From NCBI GenBank assembly GCA_943331105.2, contig CALQKH020000011.1, forward strand, positions 79,683 to 143,682: a stretch of DNA of 64,000 nucleotides, in the 5' to 3' direction. The DNA comes from Akkermansia muciniphila. GTDB lineage: Bacteria; Pseudomonadota; Gammaproteobacteria; Burkholderiales; Burkholderiaceae_C. Every line of letters starts with the position of its first letter. The stretch's first letter is position 1. Position numbers and translations under genes: made by a program. This document shows positions 29,152 to 37,118 of the stretch, piece after piece. The notes below the pieces were generated by a model. It was not told where the DNA came from and ran no database searches. It saw only the letters and a program-made list of their open reading frames with translations.

Positions 29152-29784
29152 CTACGTCCCCATGGCCAGCTTAAGAAATGCTTGCTCAATGTCAAGTGCC
29201 GTCAGTCGCAGGTGCGGGTTACTCGATTCGCTGCCAGCGCGTCCCGCATCCAAATCCAGCTGAAACCCGTCACGCTCAGGCCAAACGGCATTGAGCATGT
29301 CGAATCCCGCATCAAAAATCATTGACTCTGCCTGCTCAATCAAGCGCTGAGAGCGCCCTGTTTTTGACAATACCAGCACAATCTTATTGCTGACTGAGCG
29401 TGTCTTGGCCAGCCGCCGGGCCAAGGCCAAAGTCGGGCGCAAGTCATCCAGGGAAGTACCCGTTGGCAAAAAGACCACATCGCTTTCTTGACTGACATCC
29501 TCAGTCAGCTCATCTGCCAAACCACGTGTGTCGACCACCACCAAGTCATAACCTGAAACTGTCTTGCGTAACTTCTTTAAACTTTTAAAAGCCCGGGCCT
29601 CAATTTCAGGTTCGATGCCATGACGCATCCGCAAAGCACTCCATTCAACGCAAGTCAATTGCTCCAAATCAAAATCACCGATCAACACTTTGTGCTTTTG
29701 ACGGGCAGCAGCCACTGCCAAAACTCGCGCCAATGTGCTCTTACCCACGCCGCCCTTTTGTCCGATGAATGAAACGATTCTCAT
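29152..29784 (-). CDS. ParA-family P-loop ATPase (orphan)
   Basis: A 210-residue ParA/MinD-type ATPase. The deviant Walker A is IGQKGGVGKSTLARV at residues 7-21, the second motif is DFDLEQLTCVEW, and Walker B DLVVVDTRG. It lacks an N-terminal DNA-binding extension, like type Ib ParAs or cargo-positioning ParAs (McdA, PpfA). There is no ParB gene; the partner is probably the 85-residue protein 36 bp upstream. It shares a Pho-box-like promoter, which is unusual for this family. ATG 29784 matches the family start MRIVSFIGQKGG. Confidence 0.82.
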   Translation of the reverse strand: MRIVSFIGQKGGVGKSTLARVLAVAAARQKHKVLIGDFDLEQLTCVEWSALRMRHGIEPEIEARAFKSLKKLRKTVSGYDLVVVDTRGLADELTEDVSQESDVVFLPTGTSLDDLRPTLALARRLAKTRSVSNKIVLVLSKTGRSQRLIEQAESMIFDAGFDMLNAVWPERDGFQLDLDAGRAGSESSNPHLRLTALDIEQAFLKLAMGT

Positions 29785-29820
29785 GGTGAATTCAGCTTTA
29801 AAAAAGGCAACCAACGGCCA

Positions 29821-30078
29821 TTACACAGTCTTAACCAAGGACAAGGCTTGCAAGGCCACATCAAATGTTTTGGCTTTTCCCATGTAGTAGCGGTCTAAGC
29901 GCCACTCCTGCAAGATATCCATGGCCAATTGAAAATCCGCACTGTTCAGCAAGTAAAGATCTTTGACCGAAAAATCAACCTCTTCAACCAAAGACAAGAT
30001 CAGGTGAGAAAAAATCTGCGCTGTTTGATCTTGTGGTTCTTGCTCAATCAGCAAACGAACTTTTTTGATGGCACGCAT
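29821..30078 (-). CDS. Small protein preceding ParA (putative ParA partner)
   Basis: An 85-residue protein starting MRAIKKVRLLIEQEPQDQ. The predicted helices and acidic middle (SLVEEVDFSVKDLYLL) resemble no family I know. It is encoded directly before parA, on the same strand and behind the same Pho-box-like promoter, the usual position of a small ParA adaptor. The N-terminus is basic (MRAIKKVR), a feature seen in peptides that stimulate ParA ATPases, but this is only suggestive. An upstream in-frame start would run through the promoter and is rejected. Confidence 0.5.
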   Translation of the reverse strand: MRAIKKVRLLIEQEPQDQTAQIFSHLILSLVEEVDFSVKDLYLLNSADFQLAMDILQEWRLDRYYMGKAKTFDVALQALSLVKTV

Positions 30079-30103
30079 TTCAGGCTCTCTTAAAAAAATC
30101 CCT

Positions 30104-30159
30104 ATTGTGAATGTCGTGAGTTCATTATTTATGAAACTATTGCGACCAAGGCGTGACAA
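30104..30159 (-). promoter_or_regulatory. Four-unit Pho-box-like promoter of the parA operon
   Basis: Read on the minus strand: TTGTCAC, gcct, TGGTCGC, aata, GTTTCAT, aaat, AATGAAC, each 7-mer separated by exactly 4 nt (30159 down to 30120). After a further 10 nt comes CACAAT (30109-30104) as -10. The regularity makes PhoB binding likely, although the last unit is weak. Confidence 0.6.
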
Positions 30160-30227
30160 AAGATGGGGAGATTTTCAATTTCCAAGCGCCTTCCTTGAAT
30201 CTTAGTATTGGTTGCAGCTGGACACCT

Positions 30228-30261
30228 GCGTCATGCGGTTGACACGCTCAGTGCCCATGAT
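30228..30261 (+). promoter_or_regulatory. Pho-box-like promoter of the GT28 gene
   Basis: GCGTCAT (30228-30234), gcgg, TTGACAC (30239-30245), then exactly 10 nt to CATGAT (30256-30261). The start codon at 30270 lies where transcription would begin, so the mRNA may be leaderless. Confidence 0.55.
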
Positions 30262-30269
30262 CCCAAGAA

Positions 30270-31427
30270 ATGAAAAGAGACCTGCAACTCATTTATTTCA
30301 ACGCTGGAGGTGGCCACCGTTCTGCAGCGATCGCACTCCAAGAGGTGATGGCTCGTTCGCATCCCGAGTGGACGGTCCACTTGATCAACCTTTTCGATGT
30401 GATTGACCCCGAACACTACTATCAAAAATTGACGGGCTTTGCACCTGAGGATCTGTACAACCTCCGGCTGAAAAGAGGCTGGACAAGAGGACTGGCAACA
30501 GAACTCAAAATTTTCCAAGCCATGATTCGGCTTAGCCTGCCAAAGCTCAAAAATAAACTACAACTTTTTTGGCAAGCGACCCGACCCGACATGGTGGTCT
30601 CACTCGTTCCCAATTTCAACAAAGTCATGTACCAAGCATTGACAGAGGCGTTACCCAAAGTGCCCTATGTCACCGTCATCACAGACTTGGCAGACTACCC
30701 GCCCAACTTTTGGATAGAACCTGGCCAGGGCCAGCACATCATTTGCGGGACAGAATTTGCTGCGTCACAAGCTTTGGCTTCAGGCTACGAACAAAAATGG
30801 ATCACCAAAACATCAGGCATGATTTTGCGGCCTAGCTTTTATCGAAAACAGGAAGTCAATCGACTGTTGCACTACAAAGAATTGGGGCTTGACACAGATC
30901 GCCCAACGGGTCTTGTCATGTTTGGTGGTAATGGGTCCAATGAAATGCTCAAAATCTCCAAAGAACTATCTGCCCATCAGTTGATATTCATTTCGGGACA
31001 CAACACCGATTTGACCAAAAGAATTGAGTCACAAACCACACTGGCGAGACACGTTGCCATGGGGTATGTCAAATATATGGATCACGTCATGCAGTTGAGT
31101 GATTACTTTGTGGGCAAACCAGGACCTGGTAGCTTGAGTGAAGCCGTGCACATGGGCTTGCCGGTCATCACATTTCGCAGCGCTGCCACCATGCCTCAGG
31201 AACGCTACAACACAGTTTGGGTGCAAGAAAACAAGCTCGGCAAAGTCATACCCTCGATTCGAGAGTTGCGCTGTGCAGTTGAAGATCTTCTCAATGATCT
31301 ACCGTTATTTCAACTCCATGTGCAAAAAATCAACAACACCGCTGTTTACGAGGTCGTTGAAGCCTTGAGTCGCATCATGCACAACAGCAGTGGGCAAGTT
31401 TTGAACAGCGATGCACCACAAAACTGA
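30270..31427 (+). CDS. GT28 glycosyltransferase, MurG/MGDG-synthase-like
   Basis: A 385-residue GT-B enzyme. The N-terminus IYFNAGGGHRSAAIALQEVM carries the GGGH loop of MGDG/diacylglycerol glucosyltransferases (UgtP, MGD1). The C-terminal YFVGKPGPGSLSEAVHMGLPVI is the nucleotide-sugar site of GT28. A role in making a glycolipid on diacylglycerol is inferred from family and from the phosphate-starvation context; the sugar donor is not known. Divergent from the parA operon, with an own Pho-box. Confidence 0.75.
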   Translation: MKRDLQLIYFNAGGGHRSAAIALQEVMARSHPEWTVHLINLFDVIDPEHYYQKLTGFAPEDLYNLRLKRGWTRGLATELKIFQAMIRLSLPKLKNKLQLFWQATRPDMVVSLVPNFNKVMYQALTEALPKVPYVTVITDLADYPPNFWIEPGQGQHIICGTEFAASQALASGYEQKWITKTSGMILRPSFYRKQEVNRLLHYKELGLDTDRPTGLVMFGGNGSNEMLKISKELSAHQLIFISGHNTDLTKRIESQTTLARHVAMGYVKYMDHVMQLSDYFVGKPGPGSLSEAVHMGLPVITFRSAATMPQERYNTVWVQENKLGKVIPSIRELRCAVEDLLNDLPLFQLHVQKINNTAVYEVVEALSRIMHNSSGQVLNSDAPQN

Positions 31428-31463
31428 TGTACTCAAACTGAACCACATAGATCACGAAAATTT

Positions 31464-31497
31464 CTTTCATCACGCTGTCACAGCCATCCGTGATATT
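31464..31497 (+). promoter_or_regulatory. Pho-box promoter of the MptE/DUF115-like gene
   Basis: CTTTCAT (31464-31470), cacg, CTGTCAC (31475-31481), the closest match to the PhoB consensus in the window, then 10 nt to GATATT (31492-31497) as -10. Confidence 0.65.
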
Positions 31498-31525
31498 GGG
31501 TTGATCACTTCAGTTGAAAGAAAGC

Positions 31526-32284
31526 ATGACTGCTCCACTCAAGAAAGTACTGATCGTAGGAAGCGCCCCAGACGCAGTCAGAGCTTCTGAATGGGATACG
31601 TCCTTATTTACAAACACCCTTGTCATCAACAATGCTTGGAAAGCTTTTGCGTCATGGGATACGCTCATCTTTCCCGAAGATTTCCCCCAAGATAACCGTC
31701 CTGCATCGACTCAAATAGGTGGTAGGAGAATAGTGACCGCCAAAGAATTTGTACCTGCACAAAACGACTTTGGTGGCTTTGTTTATGCCGGCGGAACCAT
31801 GTGCTTCACAGCAGGCTATTGGGCACTTGGTGCACTTCAACCCGATGTCATTGCCTACCTGGGGTGTGACATGGTTTACGAAGCACAAGCGGGCAGCCAG
31901 ACTCATTTTTATGGGCAAGGCAATGCAGACCCCTTAAGACCCGATGTCACGCTGCAAAGTCTGGAAGCCAAGTCGCTGCGATTGCTTGCATTGGCTCAAG
32001 ACCAGGGCTGTAGCGTTGTGAACTTATCTCAGCGTCCAAAGTCTCGATTGATGGTCCCCAGGGTCACGCTGCAAGCGCTTCAAGACCGTGACTACAAACC
32101 CAAAAAATTACCCATCAGCACACAGGCCGTCAAAGCTGCGCTGTTGGCTGAATCGCAACTGGGTTACTGGGTGCCTTCTGGAAAATACTGGGAGGAGATT
32201 GAAAGATTCGACAAACTCAAACTCAGTCACATCGACTCGCTTTGGCTGGCTACTGCTACACACACAGAATGCCAAGCCGCATAA
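31526..32284 (+). CDS. Uncharacterised Rossmann-like protein, MptE/DUF115-type
   Basis: 252 residues from ATG 31526. LIVGSAPDAVRASEWD at the N-terminus resembles a nucleotide-binding loop, and AGGTMCFTAGYWALGALQPDVIAYLGCDMVYE resembles the second conserved block of MptE/DUF115 and some glycosyltransferase-42-like proteins. This suggests a nucleotide- or sugar-nucleotide-using enzyme, but I cannot name a reaction. No signal peptide or membrane helix. It has its own good Pho-box and is followed after 33 bp by the zinc-ribbon gene, probably on one mRNA. Confidence 0.45.
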   Translation: MTAPLKKVLIVGSAPDAVRASEWDTSLFTNTLVINNAWKAFASWDTLIFPEDFPQDNRPASTQIGGRRIVTAKEFVPAQNDFGGFVYAGGTMCFTAGYWALGALQPDVIAYLGCDMVYEAQAGSQTHFYGQGNADPLRPDVTLQSLEAKSLRLLALAQDQGCSVVNLSQRPKSRLMVPRVTLQALQDRDYKPKKLPISTQAVKAALLAESQLGYWVPSGKYWEEIERFDKLKLSHIDSLWLATATHTECQAA

Positions 32285-32317
32285 ACGCATGCACAGCACA
32301 TCAACAGGAATCATGCA

Positions 32318-32602
32318 ATGAGCACTTCAAGATCGATCGTTTCACAACTCAAGCTGGAACCTGAATCCATATTGGCAGATAACGGCCTGAGATACAAATT
32401 CAAAGGTGGTGGATCACCGTTCCAAGATTCCGCCAACATGTCCACCATGAGTTGCTACCGCTGTGGACTTCACAAATCTCGGGCACTGGGCGTCTTTGTA
32501 CGCTTATTGAACCAACGCTCGTTTGTGTGTCAAGACTGCTGCAACAAGCCCCGTTCATCACCGGCTCAGTCTGGCATGCGCAGCAAAGACTGCCCCATTT
32601 GA
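32318..32602 (+). CDS. Small zinc-ribbon protein
   Basis: 94 residues with two Cys knuckles, CYRC near residue 46 and CQDCC near 71, making a likely Cys4 zinc ribbon; the N-terminus is polar. The last 22 codons lie inside the 32537-32649 repeat. The right-hand copy of that repeat (48451-48516) still encodes the same tail, including QSGMRSKDCPI and the stop, so this C-terminus is ancestral rather than newly made. It overlapped the 3' end of psd antisense in the ancestral order. Function unknown. Confidence 0.6.
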   Translation: MSTSRSIVSQLKLEPESILADNGLRYKFKGGGSPFQDSANMSTMSCYRCGLHKSRALGVFVRLLNQRSFVCQDCCNKPRSSPAQSGMRSKDCPI

Positions 32603-32649
32603 ATACGAGCGCCTAACGTAACCCCATCCGCTCACTTCAACCCGGCTGA
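32537..32649. repeat. Left copy of the direct repeat flanking the phn island
   Basis: Aligns without gaps to 48451-48563 (offset 15914). An exact 46-bp core is 32562-32607 = 48476-48521; over 32537-32618 I count 8 mismatches in 82 positions, and similarity fades beyond. It carries the end of the zinc-ribbon gene (plus) and a remnant of the psd end (minus). Confidence 0.9.
32566..32649 (-). pseudogene. Decayed 3' end of a phosphatidylserine decarboxylase gene
   Basis: In the psd frame this reads S-A-G-L-K-stop-ADGVTLGARIQMGQSLLRMPD-stop, against PPGFEWADGVVSGARIQMGQSLLRMPD in the intact gene at 48480-49361. The Trp codon has become TGA (32632-32634). Nothing of psd remains further upstream. 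It marks the former junction now interrupted by the phn island. Confidence 0.85.
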
Positions 32650-32689
32650 AGCCATTGTTAAAGGATGTATGTTGCATTTTTTGAAAGAA

Positions 32690-33238
32690 TCAAGATTTCA
32701 TTTTTTGAAGGGCCAGTAACAAAGCTTGTCCCGCTTGATCTAGAGTTCCGTTGTTAGAAATCTCAATCACCCCCTGGGGCACCAAAAAGGCGCTTGCACG
32801 GACGATCCGTTGTTGGATTTGTTCGGGCGTTTCGCGCTGGCGCTGGATCAGGCGTTGCAATAGCGTCGCCGGGTCGGCGGTGATGTGCACCACTTGCAGG
32901 CCGGGGTGACTTTGCAAGGCTTGGGCCAAATGGCCGCGTGAGCCGTTGACCAACACCCAGAGTCCTTGTTGTAGGCCTGCCAACTCTGTCCGGCGTATGC
33001 CGTAATGCAAACCGTTGGCATGCCATGACAGGGCAAATGCGTCTTGGCTGCGCAATGTTTCAAATCCTTGCTCATCGGTCTCTTCATGCACTTCGCCTCC
33101 AGCTGCTGCGGGCCGTGTGATTGTGCGCCGGGCCCAATGCACAGGCATATCTTTGGGCAAGTGCTTGCGCAACCAAACAAGCACACTGTCTTTGCCTGCA
33201 CCCGATGGGCCCATTACATAAATAAGTCGTGAGTTCAT
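32690..33238 (-). CDS. phnN: Ribose 1,5-bisphosphokinase PhnN
   Basis: Converts ribose 1,5-bisphosphate to PRPP, the last step of the C-P lyase pathway. 182 residues with the P-loop YVMGPSGAGKDSVLVWLR and guanylate-kinase-like ARRTITRPAAAGGEVHE. Its start overlaps the stop of the DUF1045 gene (ATGA). Last gene of phnF-DUF1045-phnN. Confidence 0.95.
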   Translation of the reverse strand: MNSRLIYVMGPSGAGKDSVLVWLRKHLPKDMPVHWARRTITRPAAAGGEVHEETDEQGFETLRSQDAFALSWHANGLHYGIRRTELAGLQQGLWVLVNGSRGHLAQALQSHPGLQVVHITADPATLLQRLIQRQRETPEQIQQRIVRASAFLVPQGVIEISNNGTLDQAGQALLLALQKMKS

Positions 33239-33948
33239 CCGAGCAAATCCATGGTCTCCAGTAACTCAAAATCGGCACCGGCTTGGGGTTCAATGAACAG
33301 TGCGATCTGCGCAAAACGGCACTCTGGCAGTGTTTCGAAACGCGCTTGTGCGGCTAGGAACAAGGCGGCTTTGACCTCAGGCGAGTACTTTCCGAGGGGA
33401 CCACTCAAGGAGAGGTGAAACTGAAAGTGATCCAGCACCCACGGGTAGCCCCACGCCAGCAACAAGCGGTCTTGTTCGGGCGTCAGTTGCGCTTGACGGC
33501 GTCTTGCCAACTCGGCATCAGACAATGGCTGGGCCAGAGGGTGCAGCTCTTGCACGCAGGCGGCAGCAGTGGCGTTCAGCTGGGCCAAGTCACCTTGAGG
33601 GCGCAGGGCCAAAAAACCACCTTGGTCGCTGACCCGCAGCGGCGCCAGGTCAAATGCGGGCCAGCGTTTGGAAAGCGCTTGCATGGCGTTGCGCAGGGCA
33701 TCCAGACTTTGCCCGCTGGCCAAAGTAAAAGGTGCTTTAAGGGTGGCGTGCCAGCCGTAGCGGCGCGGGTCGGCGGTCAGGGTTTGCAATTGGGCCGGGG
33801 CTACGCCAGCAATGTCAGGCAAGGCATAAGTCGCCCCGCTGGCCGCGCAGCGCCCAAGCCATTGGCTGCCCGCTTCCCACCAGTCGCCGTAGACCTTGGG
33901 CACAAAATACACCGCGCAGCGGTGGGGCAAAGGGAGTTCAGAGTTCAT
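33235..33948 (-). CDS. DUF1045 phosphonate-operon protein (2H phosphoesterase-like)
   Basis: 237 residues of the phosphonate-operon DUF1045 family. HxT/S-type motifs of the 2H phosphoesterase fold are visible as YGWHATLKAPF and FQFHLSLSGPLG. The N-terminus (CAVYFVPKVYGDWWEAGSQWLG) fits. No phnP is in the cluster, so this protein may open the cyclic ribose phosphate that PhnJ makes; that is inference from the fold and from the missing gene. It overlaps both neighbours by a few bases. Confidence 0.85.
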   Translation of the reverse strand: MNSELPLPHRCAVYFVPKVYGDWWEAGSQWLGRCAASGATYALPDIAGVAPAQLQTLTADPRRYGWHATLKAPFTLASGQSLDALRNAMQALSKRWPAFDLAPLRVSDQGGFLALRPQGDLAQLNATAAACVQELHPLAQPLSDAELARRRQAQLTPEQDRLLLAWGYPWVLDHFQFHLSLSGPLGKYSPEVKAALFLAAQARFETLPECRFAQIALFIEPQAGADFELLETMDLLG

Positions 33949-34768
33949 CGTTTTTCACCGTCAAGGTCACGCGGTCGCCTGCAAACCAAGCCAAAGCAAA
34001 TTCAATGGGCACGCCCCCGGGGTCCACGTTCACGCTGCTGACCAGCAGCACTGGCCGCGTGTGCACTTGGCACAGCAGGGCCGCTACATCGGGGCTGGGC
34101 AGGCGGGCGCTGATGCGGCTTTCTTGTCGCTGGTAATCGTTCACGCCATGCTGAGCAAAGGCTTCGGTGATCGATCCGCTTTGGGCCACGGCATCTGCCA
34201 GTCCCGAAAAACGTGGCAACGGAAAGTAACGTTCGCTCACATGCAGGGGTTGCCCAGCGCCTTCGCCCAGCACTTGCAGGCACAGCAAGGGGCTGCCTAC
34301 ACCCACCTTGAGCGCTTGGGCTTGATCGGCCAGGGCCAGCACCGTGCGCGATTGCAAGATTTGCAAGCCCCCGCGCACACCCGCTTGGGCCAGGTTTTGC
34401 CGATAGCGTGTGCGCTTGCCCAGCGCCAAGTCGACCGCAAACGCCTCGACAAACGTGCCGCGCCCTTGTGTGGCGCGAACCAAACCGCGTTGACCCAAAT
34501 GGGCCAAAGAGCGGCGAATGGTGTGGCGGTTGACGCCGAACTGCTCGGCCAAAACATGCTCAGAAGGCAAGCGTTCACCGGGCGTGTAGTGGCCTTGCCC
34601 AATCGCATTGGCCAATTGCTGTGCAATGCGCGACCAGTAACTGTCGCGCTCAGGTTGCGTAGCTCCCGCTTCTTCGTGATGCGGTGACTTGAGCGCTAAA
34701 GACGTGGCCAAAGAAGTCTCCAAAGAGGTCAACAAAAAAGATGCAGTTTTGTCATGAAAGCTACACAT
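33938..34768 (-). CDS. phnF: GntR-family regulator PhnF
   Basis: 276 residues: an N-terminal GntR winged helix (PGERLPSEHVLAEQFGVNRHTIRRSLAHLGQRGLVRATQGRGTFV, given here only as the landmark segment) and a C-terminal UTRA ligand domain (HVSERYFPLPRF, VNVDPGGVPIEFALAWFAGDRVTL). It is divergent from phnG and should bind the palindrome at 34799-34810. ATG 34768 is chosen; an upstream frame extends over that operator. Confidence 0.9.
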   Translation of the reverse strand: MCSFHDKTASFLLTSLETSLATSLALKSPHHEEAGATQPERDSYWSRIAQQLANAIGQGHYTPGERLPSEHVLAEQFGVNRHTIRRSLAHLGQRGLVRATQGRGTFVEAFAVDLALGKRTRYRQNLAQAGVRGGLQILQSRTVLALADQAQALKVGVGSPLLCLQVLGEGAGQPLHVSERYFPLPRFSGLADAVAQSGSITEAFAQHGVNDYQRQESRISARLPSPDVAALLCQVHTRPVLLVSSVNVDPGGVPIEFALAWFAGDRVTLTVKNDEL

Positions 34769-34771
34769 GGA

Positions 34772-34810
34772 TTGTCTAAGCTCACAACTGTGTTTGAGTT
34801 GTCTAGACAA
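34772..34810. promoter_or_regulatory. Candidate PhnF operator between phnF and phnG
   Basis: A perfect 12-bp palindrome TTGTCTAGACAA at 34799-34810 with an extra half-site TTGTCTA at 34772-34778, offset 27 bp. HutC/PhnF-type regulators bind palindromes with this TCTAGA core. TTGTCAT at 34749 could be part of a weak Pho-box but lies inside phnF. Confidence 0.55.
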
Positions 34811-34829
34811 GCGACAGGGTGCCACAACG

Positions 34830-35339
34830 ATGTTTCAATCATTTGACAATGCCCACATGCAACGGCCGACCACCCGTCCCGAGTGGATGGCTTTGCTGGC
34901 CCGAGCGCCGCAAAAACTGCTGGACGGTGCATTGCCCGCAAACACTGGCGCATCGCCGCAATGGCTGCGCAAACCCGAAACCGGTTTGATGATGGTGCAG
35001 GGCCGTGCAGGCGGCACGGGCGAGCGGTTCAATTTGGGCGAGATCACCGTGACCCGCTGTGCTTTGCGCTTGGCAGATGCAGATGCACAAGCCCCAGTGG
35101 GGGTGGCCTATGTGGTGGGGCGCAACCACCGACATGCACAACTGGCCGCGATGGCCGATGCCCTGTTGCAAGACCCGGCGCACCGCGAGGCGCTGGAAGA
35201 AAAGCTGTTGAAGCCGGTGCGTGAATACCTGCAAAAGCAGCAGTACTTGCGCCACGAACGTGCCCAGACCACCAAGGTCGACTTTCTCACCGTGGCCCGC
35301 GAAGCCGGCCATGGTGACGGCGTGGGAGAAGAAGCATGA
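34830..35339 (+). CDS. phnG: C-P lyase core subunit PhnG
   Basis: With PhnI, PhnH and PhnL it joins the alkylphosphonate to ATP, displacing adenine, and it is a subunit of the PhnGHIJ complex. RPEWMALLARAP, GRAGGTGERFNLGEITVTRCALRL and KVDFLTVAREAG match the family. ATG 34830 gives 169 residues and ATG 34857 is an alternative that gives 160; both exceed the roughly 150-residue E. coli protein. It overlaps phnH by ATGA. Confidence 0.94.
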   Translation: MFQSFDNAHMQRPTTRPEWMALLARAPQKLLDGALPANTGASPQWLRKPETGLMMVQGRAGGTGERFNLGEITVTRCALRLADADAQAPVGVAYVVGRNHRHAQLAAMADALLQDPAHREALEEKLLKPVREYLQKQQYLRHERAQTTKVDFLTVAREAGHGDGVGEEA

Positions 35340-35968
35340 ACACCCCCATCATCAACGCCCCCGATTTGCAAAACATCGTGGCGGGGTTTGACCATGAGGC
35401 CTTTGGCAGCCAAACGGTGTTCCGTGTGGCGCTCGATGCTTTGTCGCATCCTGGCCGCGTGTTCGACATGCCCCTTGAAACCGCATTGCCGCGTGAGGGC
35501 CATGGCGCGGCAGCGGCCTTGTTATTGGGTTTGCTGGACGCCGACACCACCTTGTGGCTGTCCCCAACTTTGGCCAGCAGCGATGCGCCGGTCTGGTTGC
35601 GCTTTCACACTGGCTGCCAGATCGTGGCCGAGGCAGCGGCTGCGCAGTTTGTATGGGTGGCGCAAGGTGACGACATGCCCCAGCTGAGCAGCCTGCAATT
35701 GGGCAGCGACGCTTACCCCGACCAATCGGCCACTTGCGTGCTCGAAGTCGACAGCCTGCAGGGCGATGCCGGAGGCTGGCGCTTGCAAGGCCCCGGTATT
35801 CCGTCAGCGCGAAATGTGCACGTCCTCGGCTTACCCAGCGATTTCGCGGCGCAATGGACCGATAACCACGCCAGTTTCCCCAGGGGGGTGGACGTGTTTT
35901 TGAGCACCGCAACCCAAATGGCGGGCTTGCCGCGCACCACCCGCATCCTGATTGATTCGGAGTCATGA
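35336..35968 (+). CDS. phnH: C-P lyase core subunit PhnH
   Basis: 210 residues. FRVALDALSHPGRVFDMP is the PhnH N-terminal signature, and FPRGVDVFLSTATQMAGLPRTTRI the conserved C-terminus. A PLP-fold relative without the lysine, it is a structural part of the C-P lyase complex. It starts in the ATGA overlap with phnG and ends 1 bp before phnI. Confidence 0.95.
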   Translation: MNTPIINAPDLQNIVAGFDHEAFGSQTVFRVALDALSHPGRVFDMPLETALPREGHGAAAALLLGLLDADTTLWLSPTLASSDAPVWLRFHTGCQIVAEAAAAQFVWVAQGDDMPQLSSLQLGSDAYPDQSATCVLEVDSLQGDAGGWRLQGPGIPSARNVHVLGLPSDFAAQWTDNHASFPRGVDVFLSTATQMAGLPRTTRILIDSES

Positions 35969-35969
35969 C

Positions 35970-37118
35970 ATGTACGTTGCCGTCAAAGGCGGGGAAACCG
36001 CCATCCTCAACAGCTACAAGTTGCTCGCCGCACAACGCCGTGGGGATCCTTTACAGCCCGAGCTCACCGTGAGCCAGATCTGTCAGCAGCTCAAGTTGTC
36101 GGTGGACCGCGTCATGACCGAAGGCTCGGTGTACGACCCAGAGTTGGCTGCGCTAGCCATCAAGCAAGCCAGTGGCGACTTGGTCGAGGCCATCTTTTTG
36201 CTGCGTGCCTACCGTGCCACTTTGCCGCGTTTGGGCAACACCTGCCCGCTCGACACCACGCACATGCAGCTGGACCGTCGCATCTCGGCCACCTTCAAAG
36301 ACTTGCCCGGCGGGCAGGTCTTGGGCCCAACTTACGACTACACCCAGCGCCTGCTCGACTTCAGTTTGCTGGCCGAGGCGCAAACACTGGACAGCGCAGC
36401 AGGTGCTGAGCAAACAACGCCGACAGCGACCACGGCCCCCGTATCCGTTCCCCGTGTGGTGGACTTGCTCAACCAAGAAGGCTTGATCGAAAAATTTAAC
36501 CCACTGGCGGGAGACCCCGCACCCTCCGATTTGACGCGTGAGCCGCTGCGCTTTCCGGCCGGTCGCGCCACCCGATTGCAAAACCTGGCACGGGGTGACG
36601 AGGGCTTTTTGTTGGCCATGGCCTATTCGACCCAGCGCGGTTATTCACACACCCACCCTTTTGTGGGCGAGGTGCGCTTGGGCCAAGTGGCGGTCGAGAT
36701 TGAACCCGAAGAGCTGGGATTCGCCATCTCGATTGGTGACATCGAGATCACAGAGTGCGAGATGGTCAACCAATTTGGCGGCAGCAAGACCGAGCCCCCA
36801 AAATTCACCCGCGGCTACGGTCTGGCCTTCGGTCACAGCGAGCGCAAAGCCATGGCCATGAGCTTGGTCGACCGTGCCTTACGTTCCGACGAGTTGGGCG
36901 AAGCCATCGAGTCGCCCGCCCAAATGCAGGAATTCGTTCTCTCGCACAGCGACAGCTTGGAGGCCTCAGGCTTTGTACAGCACCTGAAGTTGCCGCACTA
37001 CGTTGATTTTCAGTCTGAGCTGGAGCTGGTGCGCAAGATGCGCTCGCAGCGCCATGAGCAGCAAGTTGTGCCCACTCATGCCACCCCAGCCGACACCCGC
37101 CTGAAGGAAACCCCATGA
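35970..37118 (+). CDS. phnI: C-P lyase core subunit PhnI
   Basis: The nucleosidase-like subunit that replaces adenine of ATP with phosphonate. 382 residues from ATG 35970 (MYVAVKGGETAILNSYKLL). YSTQRGYSHTHPFVGEVR is typical. It overlaps phnJ in an ATGA. Confidence 0.96.
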   Translation: MYVAVKGGETAILNSYKLLAAQRRGDPLQPELTVSQICQQLKLSVDRVMTEGSVYDPELAALAIKQASGDLVEAIFLLRAYRATLPRLGNTCPLDTTHMQLDRRISATFKDLPGGQVLGPTYDYTQRLLDFSLLAEAQTLDSAAGAEQTTPTATTAPVSVPRVVDLLNQEGLIEKFNPLAGDPAPSDLTREPLRFPAGRATRLQNLARGDEGFLLAMAYSTQRGYSHTHPFVGEVRLGQVAVEIEPEELGFAISIGDIEITECEMVNQFGGSKTEPPKFTRGYGLAFGHSERKAMAMSLVDRALRSDELGEAIESPAQMQEFVLSHSDSLEASGFVQHLKLPHYVDFQSELELVRKMRSQRHEQQVVPTHATPADTRLKETP

